DNA of 64,000 nt from Lathyrus oleraceus (lineage: Eukaryota > Streptophyta > Magnoliopsida > Fabales > Fabaceae): contig NC_066579.1 of the NCBI RefSeq assembly GCF_024323335.1, forward strand, positions 354,957,400 to 355,021,399, in the 5' to 3' direction. The position numbers and the translations under genes were made by a program. This document shows, one piece after another, positions 48,339 to 61,001 of the stretch. The notes beneath the pieces were generated by a model. That model made no database searches, was not told where the DNA came from, and saw only the letters and a list, made by a program, of their open reading frames with translations. Within the stretch, counting starts at the first letter, position 1. Each line of letters starts with the position of its first letter.

Positions 48339-49586
48339 ATGGAATCCAGATCCGGAGCTTCGAAAAAGAGAAAGGGCGGGAACACTTCCCGTCCCGTACC
48401 AATACAATTCGACACCGACAAGTTTGTCGGGCCAAAGCAAGCCGTAAGATATATTGCTTTGGAAAAGCGAAAGATTTTACCGGAAAAGAGATTCTTAATC
48501 AACCCTGAAGGCACGAACCGAACATTCGCCGGGTTGATTAACAGCAAAAAGTGGGATCGGTTAATATCCCCCCTGGAGCATTACGATATCGCAACAGTGC
48601 GTGAGTTCTATGCGAACGCACTGCCGGATGATGACGAGCCATTCACATGGATATCTAGAGTGTCCAGCCATCCTGTTGCGTTCGATCGGGATGCAATTAA
48701 CCGTGTCCTGGGTGAACCGCTCCAACTGGGAGCCGAGGAGAGAGACACCTACCACCAAGAATTAAGGCTTCACCGGGATACTGATGCAATTTCTGCTGCC
48801 CTGCTTTTGAGAGGGAAATCAGTTGAGCTGAACCCATCTGGGGTTCCCATGAGATACCATAGGGAGGACATGACTCCCTTGGCTCAACTGATCCTTTTGT
48901 TGGTTCTTACAAACATCGCACCCAAGTCTCATACTTCTACAGTGCCGATCCCAGTGGCACACTTGGTACACAACATCCTCACTAACGTCCAGATTGATGT
49001 GGCGAGGATTATTGCTTATGAGCTGAAGTCCGTGATTGAAAGCGGGCTAAAGTCGGGGGCACGAGTGAATTGTCCCTTGGCTTTCCCTTGCCTAATCATG
49101 AGCTTGTGCCTGCAAGCGAGGATAAGGCTACCCTCTAGGGGTCAAGTAAGGATCCCGCCACCCATTGATGACCGATACGTGGCCAAGTATTGCAAACCGA
49201 AGAATGTACGAGGTAGTTCAGCTGCTGAGGTTACCGGGGCTTCTGATGGTCCTGGTACTTCTACTCTAAGATCCGATCCTTTCCAGCAGGCTGTCTGCAA
49301 CTACAACTGGGATTGGATGGCGGCAACTCAGCGCGCCATGCTCGATATGCACGATTCTATGCAGCTGTTACAGCTGCAGGCACGTGACCCCTCCGGTGAT
49401 CACTCATTGATGACGTGTGAGCAGTTTCTGCAAAACGCTAGCTGGCCTGTGGACAGGCCTGTGTTTGGAGAGGGGGCGGGTGCATGTGCTTCTTCTGGTG
49501 CTGCTGATGGAGGTGATGATGATGATGATGAGGCTACCGGTTCTGAAGCCGGTAATGATGAGGGTTTTGAGTCCTTGGAGGGCTAA
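48339..49586 (+). CDS. Athila-type ORF after pol (putative plant transposon protein)
   Basis: Intact open frame of 415 codons from ATG 48339 (MESRSGASKKRKGGNTSRPV); the frame is open upstream to 48273 but the splice-acceptor context TTTTGCAG|ATG favours the inner start. Sequence includes FDTDKFVGPKQAVRYIALEK, LEHYDIATVREFYANALPDD, WISRVSSHPVAFDRDAINRV and LTNIAPKSHTSTVPIPVAHL, resembling the domain called putative plant transposon protein (PF20167). The N-terminus is basic and nuclear-signal-like; the tail is acidic (GGDDDDDEATGSEAGNDEG). No signal peptide or clear membrane segment belongs to the inner start, so it is not a typical envelope protein although it occupies the env position. Function unknown. 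It is the only large intact frame in the window. Confidence 0.8.
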   Translation: MESRSGASKKRKGGNTSRPVPIQFDTDKFVGPKQAVRYIALEKRKILPEKRFLINPEGTNRTFAGLINSKKWDRLISPLEHYDIATVREFYANALPDDDEPFTWISRVSSHPVAFDRDAINRVLGEPLQLGAEERDTYHQELRLHRDTDAISAALLLRGKSVELNPSGVPMRYHREDMTPLAQLILLLVLTNIAPKSHTSTVPIPVAHLVHNILTNVQIDVARIIAYELKSVIESGLKSGARVNCPLAFPCLIMSLCLQARIRLPSRGQVRIPPPIDDRYVAKYCKPKNVRGSSAAEVTGASDGPGTSTLRSDPFQQAVCNYNWDWMAATQRAMLDMHDSMQLLQLQARDPSGDHSLMTCEQFLQNASWPVDRPVFGEGAGACASSGAADGGDDDDDEATGSEAGNDEGFESLEG

Positions 49587-51171
<1,585 letters not shown>

Positions 51172-51182
51172 TTGGGGAGAGT
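51172..51182 (+). promoter_or_regulatory. Polypurine tract of the Athila-type element
   Basis: TTGGGGAGAGT immediately before the LTR start at 51183. Confidence 0.85.
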
Positions 51183-52664
51183 TGTTAGATACCCAAAAAT
51201 GCTTATTTGAGCTATCAAATATGGGCATCTTTCACTCCTTTTCCTTTCTAAAGTGTTCGAAACCACCTTTGTTTTTGATGAATTTCAATACAATGATAAA
51301 TGATCTTGGTACCTTTAATTTGTGTGTTATTATGCAGGAATTAGGCATGAAATAATAGAAAATGAAGCCACAAGAAAGTTGTCAAAGGGACCAAAGAAAA
51401 GATGCATTCATCAGCTTGCTCGCTAGGCGAGGGCTGTGGTGAAGGGCTCGCTAGGCGAGCGCCCAGCGAGAACCCAGCGAAAAGCTCCAGTATTTTACAG
51501 TGGCAAACATTAACAAACTCGCTAGGCGAGCTGCCAGCGAGGTATGTAGCGAACACGTCCAGACTTAGTGAAAAGCGCAGCCAGCACTCACTCGCTAGGC
51601 GAGCTCCCAGCGAGCATTCCAGTAGCAAAACCTCTCAAGCTCGCTGGAGCGAAGGTTGAAGCGTGGGCTTCGCCTAGCAAACATGCCAGTCTGGCAAAGG
51701 TTATTTCTCTGGGCGCAGGTGCCTCAGGTGCCTCATTTAGGGGCTCGCTAGGCGAGCCATTCTGCTCGCCTAGCGAGCATGACAGCTCAGTAGCAGCTCT
51801 ATAAGTAGCAAGGGCTACTTTTTAGAGCCATACTTTTACACCTCCATACTTTTGTACTTTTTAAGATATTTTTCCAGCATTGCTCTAGAGATCTTTTGTG
51901 ACCTAGAAATCATTTCTCTTCATCTCTTAACAATCTTTCACAAAAAGAAGGTGGATTCCCATCCAATCTCGATTATTCGACTCGGATGTTGATCAACCTT
52001 CTTCCGAAACTTGTTGACCAAGCTACCATGAAAATGAGTAGCTAAGTTCTTCATTTTGTCAAGGTTAGATGTAGATGATCATTAGCTTTGTGTGTAAATG
52101 GGATGATCTTCATTTGTAAACTCTTTAATGGTGAATATATGGTGAAAACTTTATTCTTATTCAAAACTCTTTGTGTTGGTTTATGATCGAGAGATGTTTA
52201 CCAACTCTTAACCTAGGTTTTCATCCAATCTTGTTTGTTAGCTAGAGATAGTAATGAATGATTTTGTTCACCATAAGGTTGAACCAAAAAGTTGTCATTT
52301 TGATAGATTGTGTTAGAGATAAACAATGGATCAAAATGGGAAAACTCACAATGTGTGTTAGAGATAAACACATTGGGAGGACTTTGTGAAATAGTTTATC
52401 ATCTAAAGGAGTTTATAAGTTTTGTTGATCGAACATATACATGCAAAGTGATCGTCGAACCCTAACTTTGGCAATATTTCTCAAATATTAAAACCAAAAC
52501 TTTTACCGCATTTTATTACACTTTTATGCAAGATACCGTGACAAACACCAAAACCCCATTGTTACCTTAAGTTAAGAGTTAAAACAACTGTCGAAAGGCG
52601 GTGATATCTCACAATCCCTGTGGAGACGATAACAAAAACCCGACACTTAAAATTACATTCAACA
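51183..52664 (+). repeat. Second LTR of the Athila-type element
   Basis: 1,482 bp, partner of 40387-41899. Differences are scattered substitutions plus the loss of short palindrome-rich segments near 51602 and 51677. Confidence 0.92.
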
Positions 52665-53101
52665 AAATGGCGTCGTTGACGGGGATTGTGAATTGATATT
52701 GGGAGCATCGCAATGGTTGCTTAATTTTTAGCTTTCGAATTTTTGACTTGTGCTTGTAATTTGTTTGGTTTAGTGTGCAGCTTTTGTTTTATGCGAGGGC
52801 AGATCCCTGTGGACGAACTTCTTTTTGATCCCGAGATCGAGAGAACCGCAAGGAGGCTGAATAGCAAAACGAGATGAAGGAGGCAACGGGCTAGACAACG
52901 ACAAGAACAAGGAGAAAGTTCTTCTACCACACATCCACCACCGTTCATACCAATCATGGAACCACCACCACCGCCCATTTCCACTCCATGTGTAAACAGT
53001 CCAAGGAACACTGCTTAGTTTGCCAACCACACGGGAAGGCAAGCCGAGATGAAAACGGGAACTCTCAATTTATTATATGGAAGTCCATTCACCGGAATGG
53101 A
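52665..53101 (+). mobile_element. Partial second internal region (primer site and gag start)
   Basis: Repeats 41900-42336 almost exactly, including the primer site (52668-52685) and the gag N-terminus with the same TGA and TAG stops as the first copy. It ends inside gag at the junction with Ogre RT. The shared stops mean either that the array arose by recombination after the mutations, or that both copies descend from one mutated template. Confidence 0.9.
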
Positions 53102-53112
53102 CCATGAAGTCC

Positions 53113-53982
53113 ATTCAAGCGTCCAAGAAAACCTCGGACTTGCTTCTCAATTCTGGGCGCAAGCATCTCTTGTATTGCTTTGACCTTTGCAGGATCAACT
53201 TCAATACCTCTTTCACTGACAATAAAGCCCAATAACTTAACGGAACGGACTCCAAATGTACACTTGTTGGGATTCAGGCGAAGCTGATACTTCCTCAAAA
53301 GCTGAAAAAGCTTCAACAGGTGCCCTACATGCTCAACTTCCGTTCTTGACTTAGCAATCATATCATCAACATATACCTCGATTTCCTTGTGCATCATATC
53401 ATGAAACAAGGTAGTCATAGCTCGTTGATACGTGGCTCCGACGTTCTTCAAACCGAAGGGCATCACTCGATAACAGAATGTTCCCCAAGGTGTGATGAAT
53501 GTTGTCTTCTCTATATCCTCGGGTGCCATTTTAATCTGATTATATCCGGAAAATCCATCCATAAATGAGAAGACATTGAATTTAGTTGTATTATCTACCA
53601 ACATATCAATGTGTGGTAGAGGGAAATCATCTTTCGGACTAGCTTTATTCAAGTCTCTATAGTCCACACACATCCGGACTTTTCCATATTTCTTGGGCAC
53701 GGGCACAATATTGGCCACCCACTGAGGATACGTAGAAGTCACCAGAAACCCCGCATCAATTTGCTTCTGAACTTCCTCTTTGATCTTTACTACCATATCA
53801 GGATGAGTTCTTCTGAGCTTCTGTTTCACAGGCACGCACTCAGGTTTCAAAGGTAGGAAATGTTGTACAATATCAGTATCTAGACCAGGCATGTCTTCAT
53901 ATGACCAGGCAAAGACATCGACGTATTCTTGTAGCAACTCAATCAACCCCTTTCTTAACAGACTCTTCCAGGAGTGCCCCAA
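53113..53982 (-). pseudogene. Ogre reverse transcriptase, 3' end deleted
   Basis: RT copies element RNA into DNA. The minus-strand frame reads LIELLQEYVDVFAWSYEDMP, VRMCVDYRDLNKASPKDDFP, FMDGFSGYNQIKMAPEDIEK, MPFGLKNVGATYQRAM and the catalytic box EVYVDDMIAKS (YVDD), then KLLGFIVSERGIEVDPAKVK and VRGFLGRLN, where it ends at the junction with Athila DNA. The first few residues of the open frame belong to a frame shifted relative to the preceding linker: a run of four G near 53953 separates KKG from LIELL. Otherwise the catalytic region is complete. Confidence 0.9.
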
Positions 53983-54188
53983 TCTTCACTTCTCGCACAC
54001 AATCCTCAGACCCCAAGTTGACTGTTTCCAGATTCTCAAGATGCGGCTGAATGATTTTCTCTTCATGCTCAAGTAGACGGGTAATCTCGTCAGGAATATC
54101 TTCATCATTATCTTCTTCCGCCTCAAATATAGGGAATTCAAAGTTGGGAGATGGTGTTGGATCATTATGTTCAATGGGTTTGATTAAC
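53939..54188 (-). pseudogene. Ogre linker exon between protease and RT
   Basis: Acidic linker (FEFPIFEAEEDNDEDIPDEI, TRLLEHEEKIIQP, NLGSEDCVREVKIGALLEES). It starts after TTATGCAG on the minus strand, a good splice acceptor. Ogre elements are known to have an intron between protease and RT, so 54447-54189 is probably that intron; I could not fix its donor. The linker frame ends in VKKGVD then a stop because of the +1 shift before RT. Confidence 0.7.
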
Positions 54189-54447
54189 CTGCATAATGTT
54201 TTTGGATATAAAGAGCTTTTAGAATTCAGACAAGGCAAATCATTATGCAGATAAAAAGATTGATTTTATTCTATTTTTAGGGTTTTATGTGATCACCAAT
54301 TTCATGCAAAAGCGAAAAGGGAAAATAATTGGAAAAACAAACATTTAACATGAATCTATTGAATGAAAATATCATTGTATTTATGCGCCGACAATGTCAT
54401 CACTTCTCCTTTTGGCATGGGAAGAGGGTTTTTAAACATAATGAACA

Positions 54448-56533
54448 TTACTTTGACTTATGGATAACTGTTGGAATATCCACAGCGACCCAATTATTGC
54501 AGACCCCTCCAGGGATGACGAAGTTGCCAGAATCCTCTTCGTCCTCTTCCAAGATGGCAGCAGCCTCCTCGTCTTGACTGGTGTGGATGAATCCACCATT
54601 CTTGAACAGCCCTTGTGTATTGGAAACCCCAGAAGAATAACCTATGCCAGCCCGGGACTTGTTGTCTTTTAACACAATCATTTGCCCCAAACCAGCAGTT
54701 GCGCCATGCTTAATGGCCAACTTCGCATCTTTGTAGGAAGCAAATGAAGAAGTTCCCTTCTTAATAGGCTCAATAATAGATAAAGCTTGGAACAGAGTTC
54801 CAACTTCATCCTCAGCATCTATATAAGAGAAGGAAGACAAATGGCTAACCAGGAGAGCCTTTTCTCCCCCTACCACTACCAGCTTCTTATTCTTTACAAA
54901 TTTCAATTTTTGGTGTAGGGTTGATGTCACGGCGCCCGCCTCGTGAATCCACGGTCTGCCCAAAAGACAGCTATACGATGGGTGAATATCCATAACCTGG
55001 AAGGTAATCTGGAAATCACTTGGTCCGATTTTGACTGGGAGATCAATCTCACCAATCACAGTTTTGCGAGACCCATCGAAAGCCTTCACAACTACTCCAC
55101 TTTGCCTCATGGGAGGCCCTTGATATGACAGCTTCGCAAGAGTGGATTTCGGAAATACGTTTAATAATGACCCAGTGTCCACCAGAACATTGGACATGGC
55201 GTCATCTTTGCAACCCATAGATATGTGTAAATCCAAGTTGTGGTCTCTTCCCTCCTCGGGGAGATCAGAGTCACAAAAACTCAAGTTGTTACAAGTGGTA
55301 ATGTTTGCAACAATTCTATCAAATTGTTCTATCGTGACATCGTGATCCACGTACGCCACATCCAAAACCTTCGGCAGAGCCTCTCGGTGTGGTTCTAAAT
55401 TCAAAAGCAATGACAACACAGATATTTTGGATGGCGTTTGTAGAAGCTGGTCTACAATGTTGTACTCGCTCCTTTTGATGAGCCTCAGCATCTCATCACA
55501 GTCTTCTTTCGCATTGCCACTCGGGCCAGCAGAAGCAGGAGTTCTTAACGTAGAGGAGGGCTTAACAACAAGTTCCGGATTCGGGGTGCTCATAGCATCC
55601 CCAATCGGGCGCTCAACAAAATCAGTATCAACACTTCCTCGGGCATCAGCTTGAGGCTTCAACGGTGCTGAAAATACACGGCCACTGCGGGTCAACCCAC
55701 TGACATCGGCAATGTTAACAACAGATGAGGAGGGCAAGGAAACCTCTTTCCCATTTTCCACTGCCACAGTGTTGTAGCGATAAGGAACCGCTTTCTCAGA
55801 GAAGTACGGTACGGGTCCGGCTGGTTTGATGACGAGAGCAGGAGAAACCTTCTGCTTGCTACCATCATACTTGATGACAACTGGCTCAGGTATCCGGAAC
55901 ACCGGGGAAATTACATTGACTTCGAGCTAATCTTCGTCAACATTTCTATTTTGAAGGATCTCAATGACTCCTTCGTCTAGCATCTCTTGCACATCTTTGC
56001 GCACCTGGCTACATCCTCTCTGATTGACGGAACAGACTCTACATCTATCATGGTCATGTTTATAATGGCTATAGTCACACAGCAATCTATGCATCTCTTC
56101 CAGCGATTGCCGGATATGACTGACATATTTCACCTTGTACTTGCCAGGGCAGCCCTGGACCATATTGACAGACTTCCCATGCTCGGGCAATGGGTTCTTC
56201 TTCACGTTCGGACCTACATCCTCGAAAAACAGAATCCTACTTCTTACAAGGTCTTGCACCTTGGTCTTCAAGGGATAACAATTCTCTACGTCGTGTCCGG
56301 GAGCACCGGAATGATACACGCAATGAAGTTCAGACTTGTACCACAACTGGGGGTTAGCAGGTACAGCGGGAGGGTCTCGCAGAGTGATCAACTTTCTATC
56401 GACCAGGGATGGATAAAGTTCGGCATAAGTCATCGGAATTGGATCAAAGATGACCCTCTTCCTCTCATAGCTGGTACTGGTACTGGCTTACTCGCAATCT
56501 ACCGGATGCTCGACCTTTGGAGACTTACTCGCC
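54448..56533 (-). pseudogene. Ogre gag C-terminus and protease, one stop
   Basis: One minus-strand frame from about 56480 to 54448, interrupted only by TAG at 55927-55929. The gag part has MTYAELYPSLVDRKLITLRD, a zinc-knuckle-like CVYHSGAPGHDVENCYPLK and HRLLCDYSHYKHDHDRCRVC. After the stop come ISPVFRIPEPVVIKYDGSKQ, a long linker, and the aspartic protease active site VLVDTGSLLNVFPKSTLAKL (DTGS intact) with CLLGRPWIHEAGAV. It ends NNWVAVDIPTVIHKSK. Protease would release gag and pol products. The N-terminal half of gag is missing; at 56533 the sequence changes after CTACTACAG, which looks like a splice acceptor. Confidence 0.85.
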
Positions 56534-56905
56534 TGTAGTAGAAGGAGATAACGTGTTCTTAGGAGAAGAAAAATAAATGAGTTTGGGGTGTTTAGGGATG
56601 CTCATGCAAAAAGGCAGTCCTAGATGAAGGAACCGCGCTACCTTAAATGACATGCCACGAGAGGCTATACGAAACCTAAGAAATCGGTAACATGCGGGAA
56701 AAGTAAAGGGATCGAGAGATCTACCGTACGGATAAAGATCCGAAGTAACAACAATTAAAGAGATAAGAAACCCAGAGATCTCTCAAGCTAGCACCATCAA
56801 AGAAAGTGAGTCAGTACAGGTAATCGAAATAAACCTCCAGGTGGTATCCCACAAATAAAGTGGAACACCAGGCAAGCTATCTCTGCAAGAGTCATATGAG
56901 CCCTT
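56534..56905 (-). other. Leader/intron-like or LTR-derived DNA upstream of Ogre gag
   Basis: No coding. In minus-strand sense it ends in a pyrimidine-rich tract and CTACTACAG at the border with gag, like an intron 3' end, or like an LTR end in ...CTACA. It continues beyond the copia solo LTR at 58296. I cannot decide between these readings. Confidence 0.35.
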
Positions 56906-58290
56906 TGTTGGTGTAAGCCCTAGAGGCCAATACATTTTGGTACTTGTATCGAATTAATAAAAGGCTTTTTCTTTATTATGATTGATTAATAAAGTCCCTG
57001 GAATAGATAGTCCGTTTAATGTATCAAGTGTGACTTGATCATGAGAACGCATTAAACATAAGGGCACTATTCTTAAAGTATCCGTAGTCGAGTTTTAGTG
57101 TGAAGTGGGATAACACTAAAGCATTAAGACTATTATGTTTGTAGACTGATGATCACATCTCATGGATCATGGATAAAGAGTTATCAAGTCTTAAACATAG
57201 GTATGAATATTAGGAGTAATATTTATACCGGATTGACCCGCTATGAGATTACTATATAGAAAGTTATGCAAAGTGTCATAAGTTATTCTCATGGTGATAA
57301 TAGTGTATTCCACTCTTCGACCTGAAACCACTATGGATCCTAGATGTAGAGTCGAGTGCTTTATTGCTGATCCAACGTTATCCGTAACTGGATAACCATA
57401 AAGACAGTTGATGGGTGCTCCACAAAGCATGCTGAGGGACATGAGTGACCTAGATGGAATTTGCCCATCCTGCATAACAGGATAAATGTCTATGGGCCCA
57501 ATATTGAACTGGACAAGGATGACACGGTCTATGCCTTGTGTTCAATATAGACATAAGGGCAAAAGGGTAATTATACACATAAGCATTATCACAGAAGGAA
57601 TTGTCAGATCACATGACATTTTCGTGTCTTGGGTAGCAGTGATGTGTTGCTAGATACCGCTCACTGTTTATTATGTTAAATATGTGATTTAATATAATTG
57701 CCAACGCCGCGAAAACCTACAGGGTCACACACAAAGGACGGATTGATGAGAGATAGAGTAACTAAGGAATACCGTAAGGTACGGTGCCCTTAAGTGAGTT
57801 ATGGAACATCGTAAGGTACGGTGTACTTGAGTAGAATACGAAATATGGTAAGGTACCATGTGCTTAAGTGATTTTGGGCATATTATAAGATATGGGCCAA
57901 AATACACTTAAGTGGGCTTTTAGCTTGAAGCCCACACAAGTGGTTCTATAAATAGAACCCTTGTGCAGAAGCATTCATTGCGGTTGCATTATTTTTGTTT
58001 TCTCTCTCTCTCTCTCTCTCTCTTTCACTCAAAGCCTTCATTCGTACCAGCTAGCACTGAGATTGAAGGAATCCGTTCGTGTGGACTGAGTAGAGACGTT
58101 GTCATCGTTCAACGTTCGTGATCGCTTCGTGGATCTGCATCAAAGGGTTTTGATCGTCACAAGAGATCTACACCAAAGGTTTCGATCATCACAAGAGGTA
58201 AATATTCTATCACTGATCATGACCATTCGTAAGGATCTCTAAAGGAGAAATTTTAATTTCCGCTGCATTTTGGACCGCAATTCTCCTTCA
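56906..58290 (+). mobile_element. Copia-type solo LTR
   Basis: 1,385 bp from TGTTGGTGTAAGCCC to TTCTCCTTCA, flanked by CCCTT (56901-56905) and CCCTC (58291-58295), a 4/5 target duplication. Contains AGTGGTTCTATAAATAGAAC (TATA box at about 57946) and a CT microsatellite (57999-58023). No internal coding is attached on either side and the flanks read as one interrupted sequence, so it is a solo LTR. Which strand is sense is inferred from the TATA box position and TG/CA ends. Confidence 0.7.
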
Positions 58291-58295
58291 CCCTC

Positions 58296-58834
58296 ACAAA
58301 ACAAAACTCAACAAACAGGTTAGAGAAACAAGATAGGGTAATCAAGAGTTTCCCCCAAATCAAAATGTAACCACATGAATCATGTCATTAAAATTCACAA
58401 AAAACTCACAAAAAGCAACCAAGGGTAGGAGGCCTAAACCTCTTGTCAAACACATGCATCAAAAGGGTATCAAATTCATCCATAATACCTCATACATTCA
58501 GAGCATTCAAATTAAAAGCATAAAGTAATGGGAATAAGACAAACCTGACTGGAGAGATCGAATGAAATTGAATTGCACGGTTGGGTTTGCAAAGCACTCT
58601 TAGGGTTTATATGAGAGGGAATTGGTTCTTTGTCGATGAGTTCCCTTCAGTCTCTGGAGGTTGCTCTGAACTCTGTTAGCTCTTCTCTCAATATCTTTTT
58701 CCCTGCCAGGGTAATAGGAATAGAATGAAATTTTGTTTCACTGAAACTCTGAATTTATAACCTGATTTTTGTGGACCTGTGGGCTCAAATGAGAGAGGCC
58801 CAAGTCCAAAATTTTTCTGTTATATTTTATTTGT

Positions 58835-58873
<39 letters not shown>

Positions 58874-59212
58874 TTATTTTTTATTTTATTTTAATTTTTT
58901 CGTTTTTCGTTTTTTTTTTCGTTTTTCATTCTTTTTTTTTGTTTAAACACGTGGGCTTCGCCTAGCGAGCATGAGAGTTCAAGAAATTCCTCTGAGCGTA
59001 GGTGATTCTGGTGGCTTTTCTTAGGACTCGCTAGGCGACCCATTCTGCTCGCCTAGCGAGCATGACAGCTCATGAACAAACTTTTGCTCCTTCAAGATTA
59101 ACGTTTTGACTGACGAATAAACCCTATTTGAACCTGTTGGAAGTATCTCAAGTCATTCCCTTGTGTTGACTGATCATCTAAATAGAACCCACAAAGTGTC
59201 TTGGATGATACT
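58296..59212 (-). other. LTR-like or promoter-like noncoding DNA
   Basis: Probably part of a minus-oriented LTR: a TATA-like GGTTATAAATTC (minus strand, about 58752-58763) is followed by leader-like sequence. It includes a TTTA microsatellite (58825-58875), T-rich sequence and CTCGCTAGGCGAG/TCGCCTAGCGAG palindromes (58958-59066) like those in the Athila LTR. Confidence 0.4.
58825..58875. repeat. (TTTA)n microsatellite
   Basis: About twelve tandem TTTA units, followed by T-rich low-complexity sequence. Confidence 0.95.
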
Positions 59213-59440
59213 CAAGCTTCAAACAAAAGATGTTAGTGACACATTTTTGTGCTTTTGGTTAGTAAACAAAAGTAAGAGAAACAATGATGTATAATTCAAG
59301 CATGCTTGGTGATCTCAAACCAATCACAAGGAGTCCCACCCAAAGGCAAAGGGAACCAAGATTCTAAAGATCCTTGAGGCAATGCAAATGCAATGTTATG
59401 ATGCCATGAGGGATCTTAGGGTCAAAATTGTGGTCTTACA
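59213..59440 (-). repeat. Ogre-type LTR 5' end, minus orientation
   Basis: Matches 35370-35591 in the same orientation (CATCATAACATTGCATTTGC, GATCACCAAGCATG, ACTAACCAAAAGCACAAAAA on the minus strand). It ends exactly at the LTR terminus TGTAAGACC, directly against inverted LTR sequence at 59441. Confidence 0.85.
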
Positions 59441-60977
59441 ACTACTAACACTAACTATTGACAATTAACATTTACTTTATGCAGTTTACTTTTATGCAAT
59501 TTACTATTCTTGCACATATTATCCATTTGCTTTTCTCTTTGCTCACTTGAGCACATGTTTATGTTAATGCCCTTTGCCTTTTGCTCACTTGAGCACATAA
59601 TTGTGTATATATTATTGTGCTTGTGTTTTGTTTTGATTGTTGTGGACCAAATGCAAAGAAATGGACTTAGTTTCTAGGACTTCCCCTATGCAAAGAAATG
59701 GAGAATTGGACTTAGATTCTAGGACCTTCCTTATGCAAAATTGGAGTAAAAGGATCTTAATGGTGAAGATGGATTAGAAGACCCAAATCTCTAAACTCAC
59801 TCTTGTCCATTCTTGTTTTACTTCATGGAACTTTTGATGTGTGTTCTTTTGTGCTAGGAGTTTCCATTTGAGCTTAATTGGAGGACCATTGCCATGATCA
59901 TCCAAGTGGAAGATACAAGATACATTGAGGATCTCCTAAGAGACTTATTTGATTGCTTATGCTTTGTGGTTGCTTATTCCAAAGGATGGGAGCTACTTGG
60001 ATCATCAATATGATCTCAAGAGAGGAACTCCTTGTGTGGTTTTGATTCTTTATCCCTTCTCTTTTTGTTTTACTTAGGACTTAGCCCTTCTTCTTCTTCT
60101 CTCACTCTAACCCAATCCAAAACTCTTTGTGCAAACATTTAACCATTGTTTTTTAAAAACATTAGAAACCTAAGCCTTATGCTTTTGATTTTCAAACTCT
60201 CTTTTCATAACACTTATTTTGAATTGAACTTGTAAGTCAACTTTGACCATTTTTGTATATACTTCTAATAGGTAAATATAACCCATTCAAATGTCTTTTT
60301 GTGGTTCCAATGGCCACCTTCTTAATCAAATTTTCCATAACCTTTAGCTATTAGGTTTGAGTTATCTTTGTGGTAGATGTAATACTCACCTATATCCTTA
60401 GTGATGGACAATGAGTCTTCCATGCTTATTATAGGGTTAACCCCTCACTAGCATGTTGAAACTATCCTCACATGGTGGATTTGTGGCTTGGTTGAGTTTT
60501 CTCCCTTTGATAACAAAAGACCTTAAGGCTTTTGGATCAATCAATTCACCAACTCATTTTGAGATTTTTACCCCGAACTACGAGGTTTTGATCCTAATCT
60601 TTTTATAAGATGGTACGTAGGCAATGGGTTTATCCATCCAAACACAAAATGTAAATAACTTGTATATTCTCCTCTCATATCTTCAATCCTGTTTGCACAA
60701 ACAAATTTTCACAAAAGAACAACAACCTTCACAACAAGTATGAAAAGGGCCCCCTAGGAGTACCTAGGATGTTTTGGGTGCCTAACACCTTCCCATTGCA
60801 TAACCAACCCCCTTACCCATATCTCTGTTCCTTTTACTAGTTTTTGTTAAAACTTTTAGGTTTTTGTTCGCTTTCTAACCATTCCTATGGATAAATAGAA
60901 GTGCGGTGGCGACTCGACTTGTGTGATTTACCTTGGATTTAGTCAATATCTCTAATGGTAACGAATACCCCACTACA
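59441..60977 (+). repeat. 3' part of a plus-strand Ogre LTR
   Basis: Reverse complement of about 30685-32280 (for example ACCTTGGATTTAGTCAATAT and TTGTTCGCTTTCTAACCATT), ending CCCCACTACA at 60977. The first roughly 3.3 kb of the LTR, including its promoter, is missing at 59441. Confidence 0.85.
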
Positions 60978-60983
60978 TAAAAG

Positions 60984-61001
60984 TGGCGACTCTGCTGGGG
61001 A
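60984..61001 (+). promoter_or_regulatory. Primer binding site (Ogre, tRNA-Arg type)
   Basis: TGGCGACTCTGCTGGGGA, six bases after the LTR end. Ogre elements are described as primed by tRNA-Arg with nearly this sequence. Confidence 0.85.
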
